Assembly (NCBI RefSeq): GCF_009017415.1
Contig: NC_092409.1
Coordinates: 3,596,001 to 3,660,000, forward strand
Direction of reading: 5' to 3'
DNA from: Aspergillus flavus
Lineage: Eukaryota; Ascomycota; Eurotiomycetes; Eurotiales; Aspergillaceae
Length of the DNA: 64,000 nt
Shown one piece after another: positions 1-12,249 of this stretch. Both the position numbers and the translations under genes were made by a program. The notes under the pieces are model-generated. The model did no database searches, had not been told where the DNA came from, and worked only from the letters and a program-made list of their open reading frames with translations. The stretch's first letter is position 1. Each line of letters begins with the position of its first letter.

Positions 1-1165
1 TTCCTGAATCCCCAAGTGGGACGTTGGTCCAGAAGGTTGCTGGTGGCGCCTAATTAGAGGGCAATGGGGATCTCGGTGGCTTAACTTAAATCGCTAAGGA
101 TGACACTTCCAGTGTTAGAATATCGGCCAACCGAATACTAAAGCTAGATAACGGGAGCAGAGAAAGAAGAGAGTGCGCGAGAGGAGGATAAGGAGAGGGG
201 AAAGAGTTGAGGGAGGTAGAGTAAAAGAGAAAGACAAGAGAGAGATGGTCTGTGTTGACCGCCAGGCGAAACGGCAAGAACCAAAAGTTTAAAAATAAAC
301 TGGTTGCAAAGAGAAAAGAGACGTCAAGTACCCCGTACCAACAGTGACCAAGGCAAAGTGACTTGTCTCTTAGAGCTTTCCAGCTGGAGGGAAACAATGC
401 AAAATCAGTTGAGCCAAACAGCGTGACGAAAGCCTTCGCCTCACTTTTTCTGGCGGGTCCACGTGGCCCCGCCAACAGCCAAAGACAATCAATGAAATCC
501 CAGCCTTGTGTTGACCTCCAATCAGACTGCATACGTCAATGAAATCGGAAAGTAAAGAACTGTATGCATTTAGTCTGGGCAGACACTAGTTCAAGGGGTT
601 CATGATGGTCAACTGTATTTTCTGGCTCGGAGAATAATGAATACTACTTTCTCTTTTAAATGCCCGAGAAGAGATTGAATCGCACATGCCGTGGACATAG
701 TCATGATTACACACACACACATCACACCTATCAGCAGTTGGTTCTGGTATGGAGTACATGTTTGTATGTTTGTCCGTCCAAATGGGACCTATAGTTTACT
801 CGGAGTACACCGTACCTTTCGAGGTATTTCCACGGTTCCGTCCCATCAAGTCCCCACGGGGTTGAGCCGCAAGACCAATTTAGGGTATGTTGCTATAAAG
901 TTGTAGTACTCAGTCCTACACTTCATCCATAGGGGATCATCCTATGAGATATTGTTTCTATTTGTTTTCTGGCGTTCTTGTTCTCTATCCCACCAGAATA
1001 TATTGCGAAGTCACTACCACAAAAGAAGAAACACAGATATTTTAACAAAATCTATATACAGGATCCCGGCTCAATCCAATCAGCTGCTTTTATTTTATAC
1101 AAGGCGAAATACGACAATGGAAATTACCTAGTGGTGACCATACCCAGTTCCAATACCGGAGTCGA
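1..1165. other. Left-edge non-coding region
   Basis: I see no supportable gene here. The longest open frame (86-532, minus) has no recognisable domain and lies in purine-rich low-complexity sequence. A short CA microsatellite sits near 709-722. The right part is probably the 3' UTR of the ETF-QO gene, which is transcribed leftward and stops at 1166. Confidence 0.6.
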
Positions 1166-3219
1166 TCAGGTCATGAAATATTTGGGACCCTCACCACCTT
1201 GAGGGGTTTGCCAATTGATGTCTTGCGTCGGCACCTTGATGTCACAGGTCTTGCAGTGAATGCAGCTAAAGGCAAGGTTAGTTAAAAGAGAGAAAAAGAG
1301 AGTTGCGAATCACTTACTTCTGAGCATTGATTTGGAACCGAACACCGTGCTCCTTGGTCGAATCCTCCACATATTCGTACACTCCGGCGGGGCAGAACCG
1401 GTTCTCCACCCCCTTGTATTTAGGCCAAGCAATGTCCTTGTGTTTGTCCCAGTCCGCCACCTGCAAGTGTACCGGCTGGTCTTCCTCGTGATTGGTACCG
1501 GTCCGACTCACGCTGGTCAGAATATCGAAGCTAATTACGCCATCCGGCTTGGGGTACTCAATCTTCTCGCACTCAGAAGCTTGCTTGGTGGCTGCAGCAT
1601 CTGTGCTGTGATGCTTGAGTGTCCATGGGGTCCTGCCCTTGAAAAGATAGGCTTCCAACCCGGAATACATGATGCCGCCGTAGATGCCGAGCGGAGTACT
1701 GAAGGAGGGTCTCATGTTGCGCACCTCGTACAGCTCCTTCCAGATCGACGACTTTCGAAGAGCATCCTCATAGTCAAATAGGAAAACGGTTGCATCGTCC
1801 TGCTTACCATTCAATGCTGAGAAAGCAGATTCAGCAGCCAGCATACCCGACTTCATAGCCGAGTGGGTACCCTTAATCTTAGGAACATTCAAAAATCCAG
1901 CAGTGTCACCAATGAGGGCGCCACCTGGGAATGCACACTTCGGGATCGACTGGAAACCACCCTCGTTCAGAGCTCTGGCACCATACGAGATGCACTTACC
2001 ACCCTCCAGGACCTCCTTGAAAAGAGGGTGGTGCTTGAGCTTCTGGAACTCCCCATACGGCGAGAGCCACGGGTTAGGATAATCAAGACCAACCACCATC
2101 CCAACACTGACCATGTTATCACCAAAATGATACAACCACGATCCACCATAGGTATCCTTGGGAAGCGGGTAACCCATAGAATGAATAATTTCACCCGACT
2201 TGAACTTTTCTGGTTGAATTTCCCAAACCTCCTTCAGTCCGATTCCATAGGTTTGCGGTTGGCTATCGCGTCTGAGATCATACTTTTTGATGACCTGCTT
2301 TGTCAAACTACCATGGCAACCCTCTGCCAGCAGGGTTATACGAGCGTGAAACTCCATACCACGCTCGAAGCTCTCCTTAGCTCTGCCATCACGGCCTAAT
2401 CCGAGATCATTGGTTGCGACACCAAGCACTGATCCATCAGACTTGTAGACCAGCTCACTGGCAGCAAAGCCAGGGTAGATTTCCACACCCAGTTCCTCGG
2501 CTCGTTCACCCAACCATTTGGTCAACTCGTTCAAGCTGATGATATAATTGCCGTGATTGTTCATCTGCGGTGGCGCAGGAATGGGAATTGCCGAGTTCTT
2601 AGTCAAAAAGCGCATCTTGTCTCCTTTTGCCGGTGTAGCACCCTCGAATCTTGAGGGGTTCTCCTCCGACAGCCAATCCGGTATAAGCTCATTTATAGCG
2701 GTCGGCTCTAGAACATTGCCCGAGAGAATATGCGCGCCTATCTCGCCGGCCTTTTCCAACACAATAACACGAAACTCTTCGTTGCCAGCTTCATTGGCCA
2801 GCTGCTTTAGGCGAATCGCTGCGGCAAGACCAGCAGGGCCTAATCGGTGGAGGAGTTCCGTTAGCTACCTAGATCTTCCAGTAGGATACTGAGCATAGTG
2901 AAGAGTGGGCCTTACCGCCACCAACAATACAAACATCGACCTCGTCCGATTCCCTTTCCACTTGGCGGGGATCAAAGTGGCCATTCTCGTCAGTGAGCTT
3001 ATTGGATAGCGACTGCGAGAAGCATCGAAATTGGCCGAGAGTCCGACTTGGTGTGAAGGGTACTGCTTGACGGGTTGTCCTCCGACCGGATGTCAAAGCA
3101 GAGCTTCTAGAGCTCCGGAGAGGGGCCGCGGCAGATGAGAAAGAAGCTCTTGAGAACCGGGAGGAAGCAGGTCGCAGTTCGCGCCTCAAGAGAGGCAAAA
3201 CGGCTCCTTTCGAAGCCAT
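1166..3219 (-). CDS. CIR2/ETFDH: Electron transfer flavoprotein-ubiquinone oxidoreductase, mitochondrial
   Basis: Exons (minus) 3219-2916, 2839-1318 and 1265-1166 join in phase to 641 residues. The first ~80 residues are Arg/Ser/Ala-rich and look like a mitochondrial presequence. The FAD dinucleotide motif [16 protein letters not shown] is split by intron 1 at residue 101. Next come the family segments [15 protein letters not shown] and [20 protein letters not shown]. The C-terminal 4Fe-4S ligands are [10 protein letters not shown] plus [11 protein letters not shown], and the second set is read only after splicing the 52-nt last intron. In the family this inner-membrane enzyme passes electrons from ETF (fatty-acid, amino-acid and choline oxidation) to ubiquinone. 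The final exon ends GPKYFMT. All key motifs are intact. Confidence 0.97.
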
Positions 3220-5076
3220 CGCAAGGGTAGGGGACGGGATGGGAATGATTAGCGCACGGTTTAGATGTCCTATAAGCGGAACAGATGCATGACAAGGGGT
3301 ATACAGCGTCGTTAAAAAGGACCCGAGGGGGAGGGGAATTGAATAAAATGGTTAGAATCGGTACTGGAGCACTCCAGGTCAAATCCCCTCCGTCACCGGC
3401 AAAGATAAAAAGGTGACTAAGTCCTCTTTTAGCGGGAGGCTAATGGTCAGTCTGCGTTACCGCCTACCCGAGGTAAGGACGGCCAATAGGAATCGCGGCA
3501 ATAGGAATCACATCCGCCTCGTTGTTCCGCCGTTGGCCCGCTATCCGTTGGAGGACATACTCCGTAGAGCCTATATACGTACTTGTGTTCCTCCTTTTGG
3601 AAATCTGGAGCATGGAGGCGGGGTTCGATCTATGTCACTGTCGATGCAAACTTATCATTTCTCTCCAGATAAGACGCCACAGATTCTGTGCAGGTTCAGC
3701 ACTTGGTGTGCCGAGAAGGAAACGACTTCTGCTACCCAACTACATAGTAGGTATACAATCACATGAACGAAGATCTCACGTGAAGTTCCATGGGAGGAAG
3801 AAGAGAAGTTGGGATTTAAACAAGCATTTCATTCGTGCGTACTGCACGGAGACTAGTACTAGTAGTAGAAAATGGCTTTGATATCAACACGGCATGTGAT
3901 GAGACGGAGAAAAGAAAAGCCATCATCCGAACCCTGTACCCTTTTTTGTTCAAGAAAAGCTTCGTTCCTGGAATGAACTCGAAGCGACGGCTCATCCAGG
4001 ATACACACCTGCAGACTGCAGCGTTGAAAACCGTTGGAATGCTGATAAACGCCTAATAATGTACACAAAGGGCATCTCTTCACTGTTTTGTTCAACCGAT
4101 GGGGTGTATGGTATTCAGCATACCGCCGAGGTATGTAAAATACCAAACCATGCGTTATCAAAGTAAATACTGTATCTAGGAGTGAACACCTGTACAAAAT
4201 CGGATGTTTATTGTAATTTGACAGATCATGGGATGTGCATTTCTTTTTAAAAAGCAAGTTGGTGGATCACAAATTTGGCTAGAGATCTGGGGAAAAGCGG
4301 TCGGCGCCACCGTGTCCCGAGCGGCGCTTGTTGAGGGTCCAATTAGGACACCGTAGCCTCTACGGATGAGACGGCAGACTTTTTCTACCTGTCGACCTCA
4401 AGACTTTGCCGAGAGGGAGGATCAAGTTTCAAGTTTTCTTTCTTCGTTTCTTTATATGTTTATTTTGGGTTTGGAGGTTCGCTCAGTCGTGATGTATAAT
4501 ATTTCTTGCAACGCTACTTACCCAGAATGGCAAGAAAAATAAAGGGAAAGAAAGGAGTCAAAAAGAAGTTGTGTCCATGGGTGAGAAAGAGGGAGAGGCG
4601 AAATTTTTGTTCAGTTGCCTACCGTTAAAGCGGCACGGCGAAAGGGAACGAGGGCGCGTCGTGAGGGAAACCCCGAGAACAGCGACGCGGAATGATTGGA
4701 AGAAAAAAGGAATGGATTGGCTGCTCGGTGGGGCCGAACATCGAGAGCAGGAGTACAGCGGACTGGAGGAAGGGACAGTGGCTGCAACCATGGCGCTGAC
4801 CGGGAGAATACGTAAGGGGGCAACAGCCAAACAGAGCGTATACGACCTAGTGGGGCTCCCAAACAGATTGCGTTGAGTGGGTCTGTTGATCAACAAACCA
4901 GTGATGACGGAATCGAGCTGGGAAAAAGGGTTGGCCACCCAAGAGCCGCTAGTGGAGCGCTAAGTCACTGAGAGTCTGAGTGAATCCATGGATGAGCGCG
5001 ACCGTCCATCGCTGCTTTTGCCGCCCGCCAGTCGCCGGGCCCAGCCCCCCCTGACGCCAGCACGCTCGGGCAACTG
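3220..5076. other. Intergenic region between ETF-QO and TBP genes
   Basis: No gene is supported. This is the divergent upstream region of ETF-QO (start 3219, minus) and TBP (plus). Overlapping open frames near 4558-4938 on both strands are mutually antisense and have no recognisable motif. One TACTCCGTA motif copy lies at 3558-3566. Confidence 0.55.
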
Positions 5077-5083
5077 TGAGTCA
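5077..5083 (+). promoter_or_regulatory. TGAGTCA Gcn4/CpcA-type bZIP site upstream of TBP
   Basis: A perfect TGAGTCA lies four bases upstream of a consensus TATA box. Gcn4/CpcA-type bZIP regulators bind this sequence. Whether this copy is used is inference. Confidence 0.5.
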
Positions 5084-5086
5084 GCC

Positions 5087-5095
5087 TATATAAAG
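5087..5095 (+). promoter_or_regulatory. Consensus TATA box, putative TBP gene promoter
   Basis: TATATAAAG, followed by pyrimidine-rich sequence (about 5150-5230) typical of fungal start regions. It is about 1.07 kb upstream of the TBP start codon, so the transcript would have a long leader. The leader may be shortened by a 5' UTR intron starting with GTATGT at 5876. Confidence 0.55.
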
Positions 5096-6169
5096 GGCCC
5101 AACCTCCCACTTTCTGATGCTCTTGGAATTTTTGATCCTGGTCTTGGCACCGCCCCGGAACGCCATACAGTCGTCTTCTCTCCGCCCTCCCCTCTACCTC
5201 TATCTCTCCACACTTCCGCCTGATACAGGTCGCAGAGCTTTGCTTTCAGCATTTCTCTGCTTTGGTGGCTAAAAGAACTCCGGGAAGAAAACTTTTTTTA
5301 GGAAGTTACAAAAGGGAAAAGAAAAATATAAAATATTTTTCTTGCTCCACAGTTTCAGATTTACTTACTGAAACGGGAAGCTTACAACCTTTTTACTCCT
5401 CAGGTGTCTATCTTCCATACGACACACTGCAAGAAACACACTCTCTTTTTCGCAGATAGACATTGAAATTCCAGAAAAGGAAAAGAAAGCAAAAAAAAAG
5501 TTTTCGTTGTTTGCCTTGTTTGCCCCCAAAAAAAGCGCATATCCTTTCTTGTGTCCACTCCCTTCGCGTTGCTGTCGATACCTCTTTCCCCATCATAGTT
5601 GTGACAGTTGCGTTGCCCTGTTGAGTTAATATCCTAGAAAACACTTGACTGTGCTTTTCTAGTTCCCTTCCCTACTCTACATCACTTTTGATACTTGACT
5701 TCCTGGTCAGGCATCACTTCTCCCTTGCTGTCTATCAACATCTCTTGCTGGAGGTCTTACTTGACTTGATCCTGAGCTCAGTCACGTTTCGCTTCTACAC
5801 GAAGCGTTTTACTGTGATCAAAAACAAGGCAACTTTGCTGTCGGGGAGACATTGAGTTGTCCATCTCCACAAAGGGTATGTTTTCTTGCTTTCCCTCTTG
5901 CAAAAATTTTTTCTGCCTTCTTTGACCGCATCTTGCCTCACTTTGCGGTCATGTGGTGTTGTTGCTAGACCGACTTGTCGCATACATCTTGTGTATATCT
6001 TCACTCAATATATTGCTACCCTTGGATCATACTTCCTACCTATCTCCTCTCTCTCTCTGGAGTCGCACGTTGACTGACTGTCCTTCGGGAACAGACTGCC
6101 AATCCAAGCTCTCGTATTCAATCAGTTTTTGGCTGGTCTACAGCTCGAGTATCATCTACTCACGTCGCA
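5096..6169 (+). other. Long pyrimidine-rich leader region of the TBP gene
   Basis: It has CT-rich runs and few ATGs. A GTATGT at 5876 and pyrimidine-rich acceptors near 6094 or 6139 suggest one leader intron. A 52-codon upstream ORF begins at about 5117 if transcription starts at or before that point. No other coding sequence is recognised. Confidence 0.4.
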
Positions 6170-7154
6170 ATGGATTCTCTCACGACCCATCCCTCCACCG
6201 CGCAGCAGGCCCGGGCCTTCACTTCTCCTGCCTCCCTGTCCTTTCCCGGTGGTGCCGGTGACTTGACGCCGCCTTCCGATAAAGACGGAAATATGGCGAT
6301 GAACCTTCAGGGTGTAAACGGACATGTGAACGGTCAGCAGCAGGGAGGAAATGCCACCAACGGCAACGGGGTGACACCCGCTACTCCTGTTGCAACTCCG
6401 GGTGCCAACACTCCGGGGAGTGGCATTGTGCCTACGTTGCAGTGAGTATACTCTTGCTGTCTCTTCTGGTATACCAGAATGCTGAACAAGGATCTTCTTT
6501 CTTAAGAAACATTGTCGCTACTGTAAATCTTGACTGTCGCCTGGATTTGAAAACTATTGCGCTCCACGCAAGAAATGCGGAGTACAATCCAAAGGTATTG
6601 CATTCCACACCTCCCTGAGTTTTGATTATCAGGGCATAGTGTGGCTGAACTGCTCTTCTCTTCTTAGCGTTTCGCGGCCGTGATCATGCGTATTCGTGAA
6701 CCCAAAACCACCGCTTTGATCTTCGCCTCGGGCAAGATGGTTGTCACTGGTGCCAAGTCCGAGGATGACTCGAAGCTGGCATCCAGGAAGTATGCGCGTA
6801 TCATCCAAAAGCTCGGATTCAATGCCAAGTTCACGGATTTCAAGATCCAGAACATTGTGGGCTCCTGTGACATCAAGTTCCCCATTCGCCTGGAAGGTTT
6901 GGCTAGTCGCCATCACAACTTCAGTTCTTATGAACCTGAGTTGTTCCCTGGTCTCATCTACCGTATGATGAAGCCCAAGATCGTGCTTTTGATCTTCGTC
7001 AGTGGCAAGATTGTATTGACCGGCGCCAAGGTCCGTGAAGAGATCTACCAGGCGTTCGAACTGATCTACCCTGTGCTTTCTGGTACAGTACCATATTCCC
7101 ACTGCGTTGGTAACATTCTTGCTAACTATTCGAAAAGATTTCCGCAAAGTCTAA
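6170..7154 (+). CDS. tbpA: TATA-box-binding protein (TBP)
   Basis: Exons 6170-6441, 6507-6594, 6668-7082 and 7138-7154 give 263 residues. The first ~90 residues are a variable Gly/Asn/Thr/Pro-rich tail. They are followed by the ~180-residue saddle core: [10 protein letters not shown] opens the first repeat, with [14 protein letters not shown], and the second repeat carries [14 protein letters not shown]. The last exon codes only for the ending DFRKV, which is the conserved TBP C-terminus and is missed without splicing. The protein nucleates TFIID, TFIIIB and SL1-type complexes on nuclear promoters. Its own promoter appears to have a strong TATA box and a Gcn4-type site about 1.1 kb upstream. 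Identification is secure. Confidence 0.98.
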
Positions 7155-7981
7155 GAAGACTAATGTCGGTGCTCGCTTGCATTGGGGTCACCCTTTAAGC
7201 CCTTCGGCTTTTCGCACCCATGTATTAACATTTGCTCTTTTTCGTGTTGTCTCTTTTCTTGCTCCGCGAGATTGTATCATGAACCAGGCAGGACGTTTCA
7301 CGTTGGCTTGGTCGTTGCCTTTGAACTCGCATATCACGATTCCTTATGCTAGCATTTCTACGGCGTTCTAGCGATTCGGTCTGTTTCTGGTCGTCTGTTT
7401 CAACAAACTAAAGTCTTTTACAATTAGAAGTCGCACACCGCAGATTCAAGGGGGCGGTACTGTGCGCTGGTCGATGGTTGCTCCCTCTTAATTACTTGTT
7501 TTGCGTTCTTTGCCTATCGGCTGCTAACCCTTTCATCTTGACCCTGTCTGCATGGAAGTGGTTCTTTGAGCCCTATTTGTTTTCACGACTCTTGCAGAAG
7601 ATGACGGATCAGATAGGAAGAAAAATTACTGCAATATTCCTCTAGACCTTTGAACGAAAGTGGACGAATGCACTGGCTGGTTGGTGAATCAGGCAATGAA
7701 CCTGGTTTTTTGTGGCACGATTTTTTTTTTTTTTAATTTTACTCGATAGCCTCTGGACCAAATGGAGTGAAAACCATGCAAACGCGTTCCTACAAATCAC
7801 GTAGACAGCGCTGTTGTATATATAGATCACGCACCGTCCTTGCAGCCTTATTGCGGGAATGAACAGATCGGTATCCTTCGTACATTTCAAAACTGTTTTA
7901 AGTTAGACAGTTTTATTGGGCTTTTTTATACAAGGTATATCTACAGGGGTATATCTTATGTGCAGTTTTAGTACCACCCAA
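7155..7981. other. Convergent 3' region between TBP and FAD oxidase
   Basis: The 3' ends of two convergent genes. It contains a T-run (about 7720-7735) and no supported gene. Confidence 0.6.
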
Positions 7982-9495
7982 TTACAGGACGCCCTTCCGC
8001 TGTGCTTTCTTGGTTTTGGCCAGCTCGTCCATCAACCGCAAGCCCTTCGGACCAGACCGGCTTCCATCACCTTCAAACTCGCCCTCTACAGCCGCCGGCC
8101 ATTTCCAAATCTCGCTCAGCTCCGGCTCAAGTTTCCCTTCCATGGCATCGACGATCTTGTCCCCGAGCACCGGGAGGAACTTGTACCCGTGCCCACTGCC
8201 ACCCGTAGCGAGGAAGAGATTCGAATGGTCGGGATGATAAGTGATGATGAAGTGACCTTCGGGTCTGGTTTTTTGTTAGCTTTCCCGCGTTCCCACTATG
8301 AGTTTCTAGAGTCGACTTACGTGTCTGTGTACCAGCAGACTCGAGTGTGGATGAAGGGCCGGTCACCCATGCTAGGTAGCAGATTTCTCAAGGCGGATCT
8401 CAGAGCTTCTTCGCCTTCTAGCGGAACTGGGACCCCGGGTTCCGGCAAACTGACTTGCATCGTTTCTCCCTCGACACCGGGAACAGGCACATTCTTGGGA
8501 TTGATATAGCCGTAGGCGTGACGAGCGATCTTCAACAGGTTTTTGCGGGGCGGGATGATGAAGAAACCTGTCGCGAAGTTGAGGATAGTAGGCATGTGCT
8601 CCAGTCGCCGCTGCTCCTCGTCGGAGATCTGGACGAACGCAACCGCCTGGCCTGTTGAGAGGGCCCGGCCGCGGAGGTCGACGAGCTTACCCGTCCAAGC
8701 ACCCGTCGCAAGAACGACCAGATCGGCCGTGAGGGAGGATCCATCTTCCAAGAGAACACCAGTCACCTTGCGCTGAGAGGCACCGGCAGATTGGTCTGCA
8801 TAGAGGAGGCTCTTGACTTCCCCCGTTTTGAAGGTGACCTTGCCCTCGGTGTCGAGAAGCTTCTTCGCATATCGAACTCCGGCTTCGGCGTCCGACCAGC
8901 CTGAACCCCAATTCACGTAGCCACCCGCCACATTCAATTCCTCCCCGTAGGCGTGCGCCACCCGCAGAACGTCTTTTTTGGATGGCAGTAGCTCGACATC
9001 GTTTCCTAGCTCCTTAACGTTGTTGTAGCTCTTCCTGGCGTATTCTTTGCCATTGGTGTTTCCTTCTGGGTAGACGAGAAGTAGTCCGCTCTGGATGTAT
9101 CGGTTATCTTCGGCGCCCCATTCGGTGTTACGCCAGCGCTCAATAGCTGCGTCTGCGAGTTTCGTGTAAACAGGGTGCGAGTAGTCAGCGCGAACGATGC
9201 GTGAGGCGTCAACTGAGGAGCCTTCAGGGTTGGGGATTATAGGCGACGCCTCTAGAACGGTCACTTCGCTTGTTGGATGCCTCCGGGAAAGTGAGAGGGC
9301 GGTGGATACTGTGTGGTTGGAAAGAGAATCAGTGACCGTGAAATCCCAACGGTAGTATGTTAGGAGCCAATGGCATTGCGCTTGTGTAAAATTCAAGAAC
9401 AAAAAGCAAGATTAGGGAATACCAGCTCAGTGTGTCCATCACTCACATCCGAAGACACCTCCACCTACGATGAGGATTTTGGGTGGTAAAGCCAT
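7982..9495 (-). CDS. FAD-dependent amine oxidase, sarcosine/L-saccharopine oxidase family
   Basis: Exons (minus) 9495-9447, 9308-8321 and 8264-7982 give 439 residues. The N-terminus carries the FAD motif ILIVGGGVFGLSTALSLSRR, which is complete only after removing a 138-nt intron. Next come SSVDASRIVRADYS and LVVLATGAWTGKLVDLRG. CWYTDTPEGHFIITYHP spans the second intron, and its Cys is in the position that binds FAD covalently in monomeric sarcosine oxidases. GGSGHGYKFLPVLG near the end is also typical. The family oxidises secondary amines such as sarcosine, pipecolate, saccharopine or fructosyl amino acids to give H2O2. Substrate cannot be fixed from sequence alone, and I favour a saccharopine/sarcosine type over a true amadoriase. 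The C-terminus KGVL is not a classical SKL peroxisome signal. Confidence 0.88.
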
Positions 9496-10026
9496 GTCTG
9501 ATACCGTTGTACTGGAATGATCTCTTTGAGAAAAGAACTACTCCGTTGCACCTTTTCCTGCAAAATGGATACAGAAACAGAAAGGTGCGGAGAGAGAAGT
9601 CTGGGGGACCTTTAAAAGAATAGTGGCTCCATGTTCGGAGCGATATAGGAGCACCGTGGACCAAAGATTTAGTTGCCGATATGACAATTGATAGGCTCCT
9701 ATCGTTCTTAGCTTAGCTCTTTTTTTTTTCTTTTTTTTTGGTTCTCGGCCGCAACTCCCGATTCAACCAACTCAATACACCCTTGTTGGTCGACTAATAC
9801 CCCGGGAAATCATATGTTGATAACTTGATATACCCCAATAGTATCAAATATGCATTGACCATCATGTGTTGAACGGTGATTTTGTTTGTTATTAAATAGA
9901 CTCTCAACTGGACGTTTGTCAACCTTTTCCGAGAAAGGATATATATCGGCCCGAGGATCTTCAAAACCACGGCAATTGAATGAACATCGTATGATTATCA
10001 CATCCGACGCCCTTTAATCTCTCAGC
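9496..10026. other. Divergent promoter region (FAD oxidase / OMS1-like)
   Basis: About 530 bp shared by two divergently transcribed genes. It contains a broken T-tract (about 9719-9740). No gene is seen. Confidence 0.55.
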
Positions 10027-11128
10027 ATGAGCGCGTCTCGAGTAGGCCGGGCCGCGCTAAAGGCCAAAGTGCCTGTTACCGGTCCTAAAAGGACCGGCAG
10101 TAAGATTCCAGTTGATGGTTCTGGGTCAGTATATGATGCTCCCTTCAATCGCTGTGAGCCGTGCAGCATACTTCCGGGAACAGTCGCCCTCTCCCTGGTA
10201 GATGTATAAGAAAGCTAGTTTATCTAACCGTCTCAACAGCAAGAAGCCGCCAGCAGCATCGCGGTTGCCGAAGCGGGCTAACCCACATCTCCTGAATCTC
10301 CAAGAGACACAACCCCGCATGTCTCCCAAAGTGATGACCATTCTAGGGGTCGGTGTCCTCGGCATGAGCACATACTGTGGGTATCTATACGCCTCCTACA
10401 GACGGGAAGTGACCCATGCACAGTCTATGGACGTGCCTAGGGATGTATCGGATCGATACAATCAGACAGCTAGGAGCTTTGACGCAGATGTCGAGATGTC
10501 TGAGAAGCTAATGCGAATGGGGAAGAAGCGGCGAGATCTTGTCCAGAAGGCCCGTGGGAATGTGCTCGAGGTGAGCTGTGGCACAGGTCGAAATCTGGAA
10601 TATTACGAACTTGGACAGCAGAGAAAGCCCAATGAGCGGGGACAAGTAGAGCTTCGGGGATGCCGCTCTGTTACGTTCGTCGATCTCAGCCCACAGATGG
10701 TGGAGATCGCGCGAGGGAAGTTCCAGAAGTTGCATCCCGATTTCAAGGATGTCAACTTCCGGGCACAGGATGTAAAGGAGGTTGCTCCTCCGACGACCGG
10801 GGATAAGCGGGCTTATTATGATACGATCGTGCAGACCATGGGATTATGTTCAATGCCAGACCCCGTTGGCGCTCTTCGTCATCTGGGGTCTATCACTGAG
10901 CCGGAAAAGGGACAGATTCTGCTTTTGGAGCACGGCCGGTCGCACTATGACTGGCTGAATCGTATCCTAGACAATCTTGCTCCCGCCCATGCGGACCGCC
11001 ATGGATGTTGGTGGAACCGGGATATTGGAGCGATTGTTCGGGAGAGTGGTCTGGAAGTTGTGGAGGAGAAACGGTGGCATTTTGGAACTACATGGAAATA
11101 CGTGCTGAAACCAGCACGTGGTAATTAG
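10027..11128 (+). CDS. OMS1: OMS1-like mitochondrial SAM-dependent methyltransferase
   Basis: Exons 10027-10124 and 10240-11128 (115-nt intron, donor GTCAGT) give 328 residues. A basic N-terminus is followed by one hydrophobic segment (MTILGVGVLGMSTYCGYLYA) suited to inner-membrane anchoring. The class I methyltransferase motif I is VLEVSCGTGRNLEYY. Motif II-like SVTFVDLSPQMVEIA and a late GQILLLEHGRSHYDWLN block match the Oms1/METTL7-like group. In yeast, Oms1 is a mitochondrial membrane methyltransferase found as a suppressor of oxa1 mutations. The substrate is unknown. The start at 10027 is preferred over 10202 because it gives a longer presequence and a clean splice. Confidence 0.85.
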
Positions 11129-11742
11129 AGGTCAGGTGTAGGTAATCTTGTACATTAACCATCCTGTAATATATACAGCATGGGTGTAACCCAGCAAACA
11201 ATCTAGAGAACTCTAGAGATGTGACTACGTTTCGGTTTCGATATACGCACACTATATTGCACATATAGATTTCACTCTTAAGTTGATCCTATTCCATGTA
11301 AATAAGCTCGGTTCGATATAAGGGTTTGCGATCAGCCACGTGAGTTCATTGATTTCTTGTCAAGTCATCTGATATTCTTATACTGGAACTATAGCCATAA
11401 GATTGCGGCAAGGTGACGAAAGAGAGCAGAATAGCCTCATGCAATAATGGCCTTGCATTGAAACCATTACAGCAAATGCAGTTAGTAGTCGGGTAGATGC
11501 AAATACTACGTAAATCGATCTTATTGTCTACAATTTGCGAAGTCCTACGCAAAATGGAATCACGAAAACGGCGAACATCGTGCCCTCTTTCCCGAGTTGG
11601 GAAGATATACTATCTGCACTCAGTAAGCGAAGATGGCGATCGCCTCGGAAACTAGATTACGAACTGAAACCGGTGTAGAATCTCAGATGAGGTCAAGATG
11701 GCGTTATGCACATGCGGGGTAACAGTTGTACCTCCATCTTGT

Positions 11743-11766
11743 TATGTATGTATGTATGTATGTATG
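11743..11766. repeat. TATG tetranucleotide microsatellite
   Basis: Six tandem TATG units. Confidence 0.9.
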
Positions 11767-12233
11767 TACGCCACCTATAGATATCTGTCATGTACCTGTT
11801 CCTGGAGTTTTGGAAAAGCCCCTCGCAGAAATACCCCCAGCATTATCGGGTCGGAGAAAAGACGGACAACCAGTCTGGGTTGTAATGCATCATTTAAGGT
11901 TTATCAACCATGTCACCACTGTCTATAGTAGAAGGGATAAACTTTTGAGCTAGGTTTCTACTTCTGTCGTAGGGCATCTTGGAAAGTTTTTGGGTTGTAT
12001 TTGCGACTTAGTCGTTGGGTTGAATATAATCTATTTCCCACAGTCCGTCGTAGCGTGTCGAGCTGGACGACAAGACTAGAGACGTGTAGATCTATCATAA
12101 GCTGAAGAGTCTGCCGTGTCGCTGTAAGATGCATGATAAACTGCACATTATTCCGTCTGGGAGGGTGGGGGAGATGAATAATAGGTATGGACGCGTACCG
12201 CTGCTATGTATGTACTCGTAGTACGTACATATG

Positions 12234-12249
12234 TACTCCGTACGGAGTA
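12234..12249. repeat. 16-bp perfect palindrome TACTCCGTACGGAGTA
   Basis: Two opposed TACTCCGTA motifs overlap to form a perfect 16-bp palindrome. Further single copies lie at 3558, 12655 and 54975, all intergenic. Confidence 0.9.

Noticed and set aside
86..532. 148-codon minus-strand open frame
   Set aside because: Low-complexity composition, no recognisable motif, and no supporting splice or promoter signals.
1260..2399. Plus-strand frames of 173 and 178 codons
   Set aside because: Antisense to ETF-QO exon 2, whose frame carries all the conserved motifs.
4558..4938. Overlapping open frames on both strands upstream of TBP
   Set aside because: Mutually antisense, with no motif, intron signals or plausible start context that separates one from the others.
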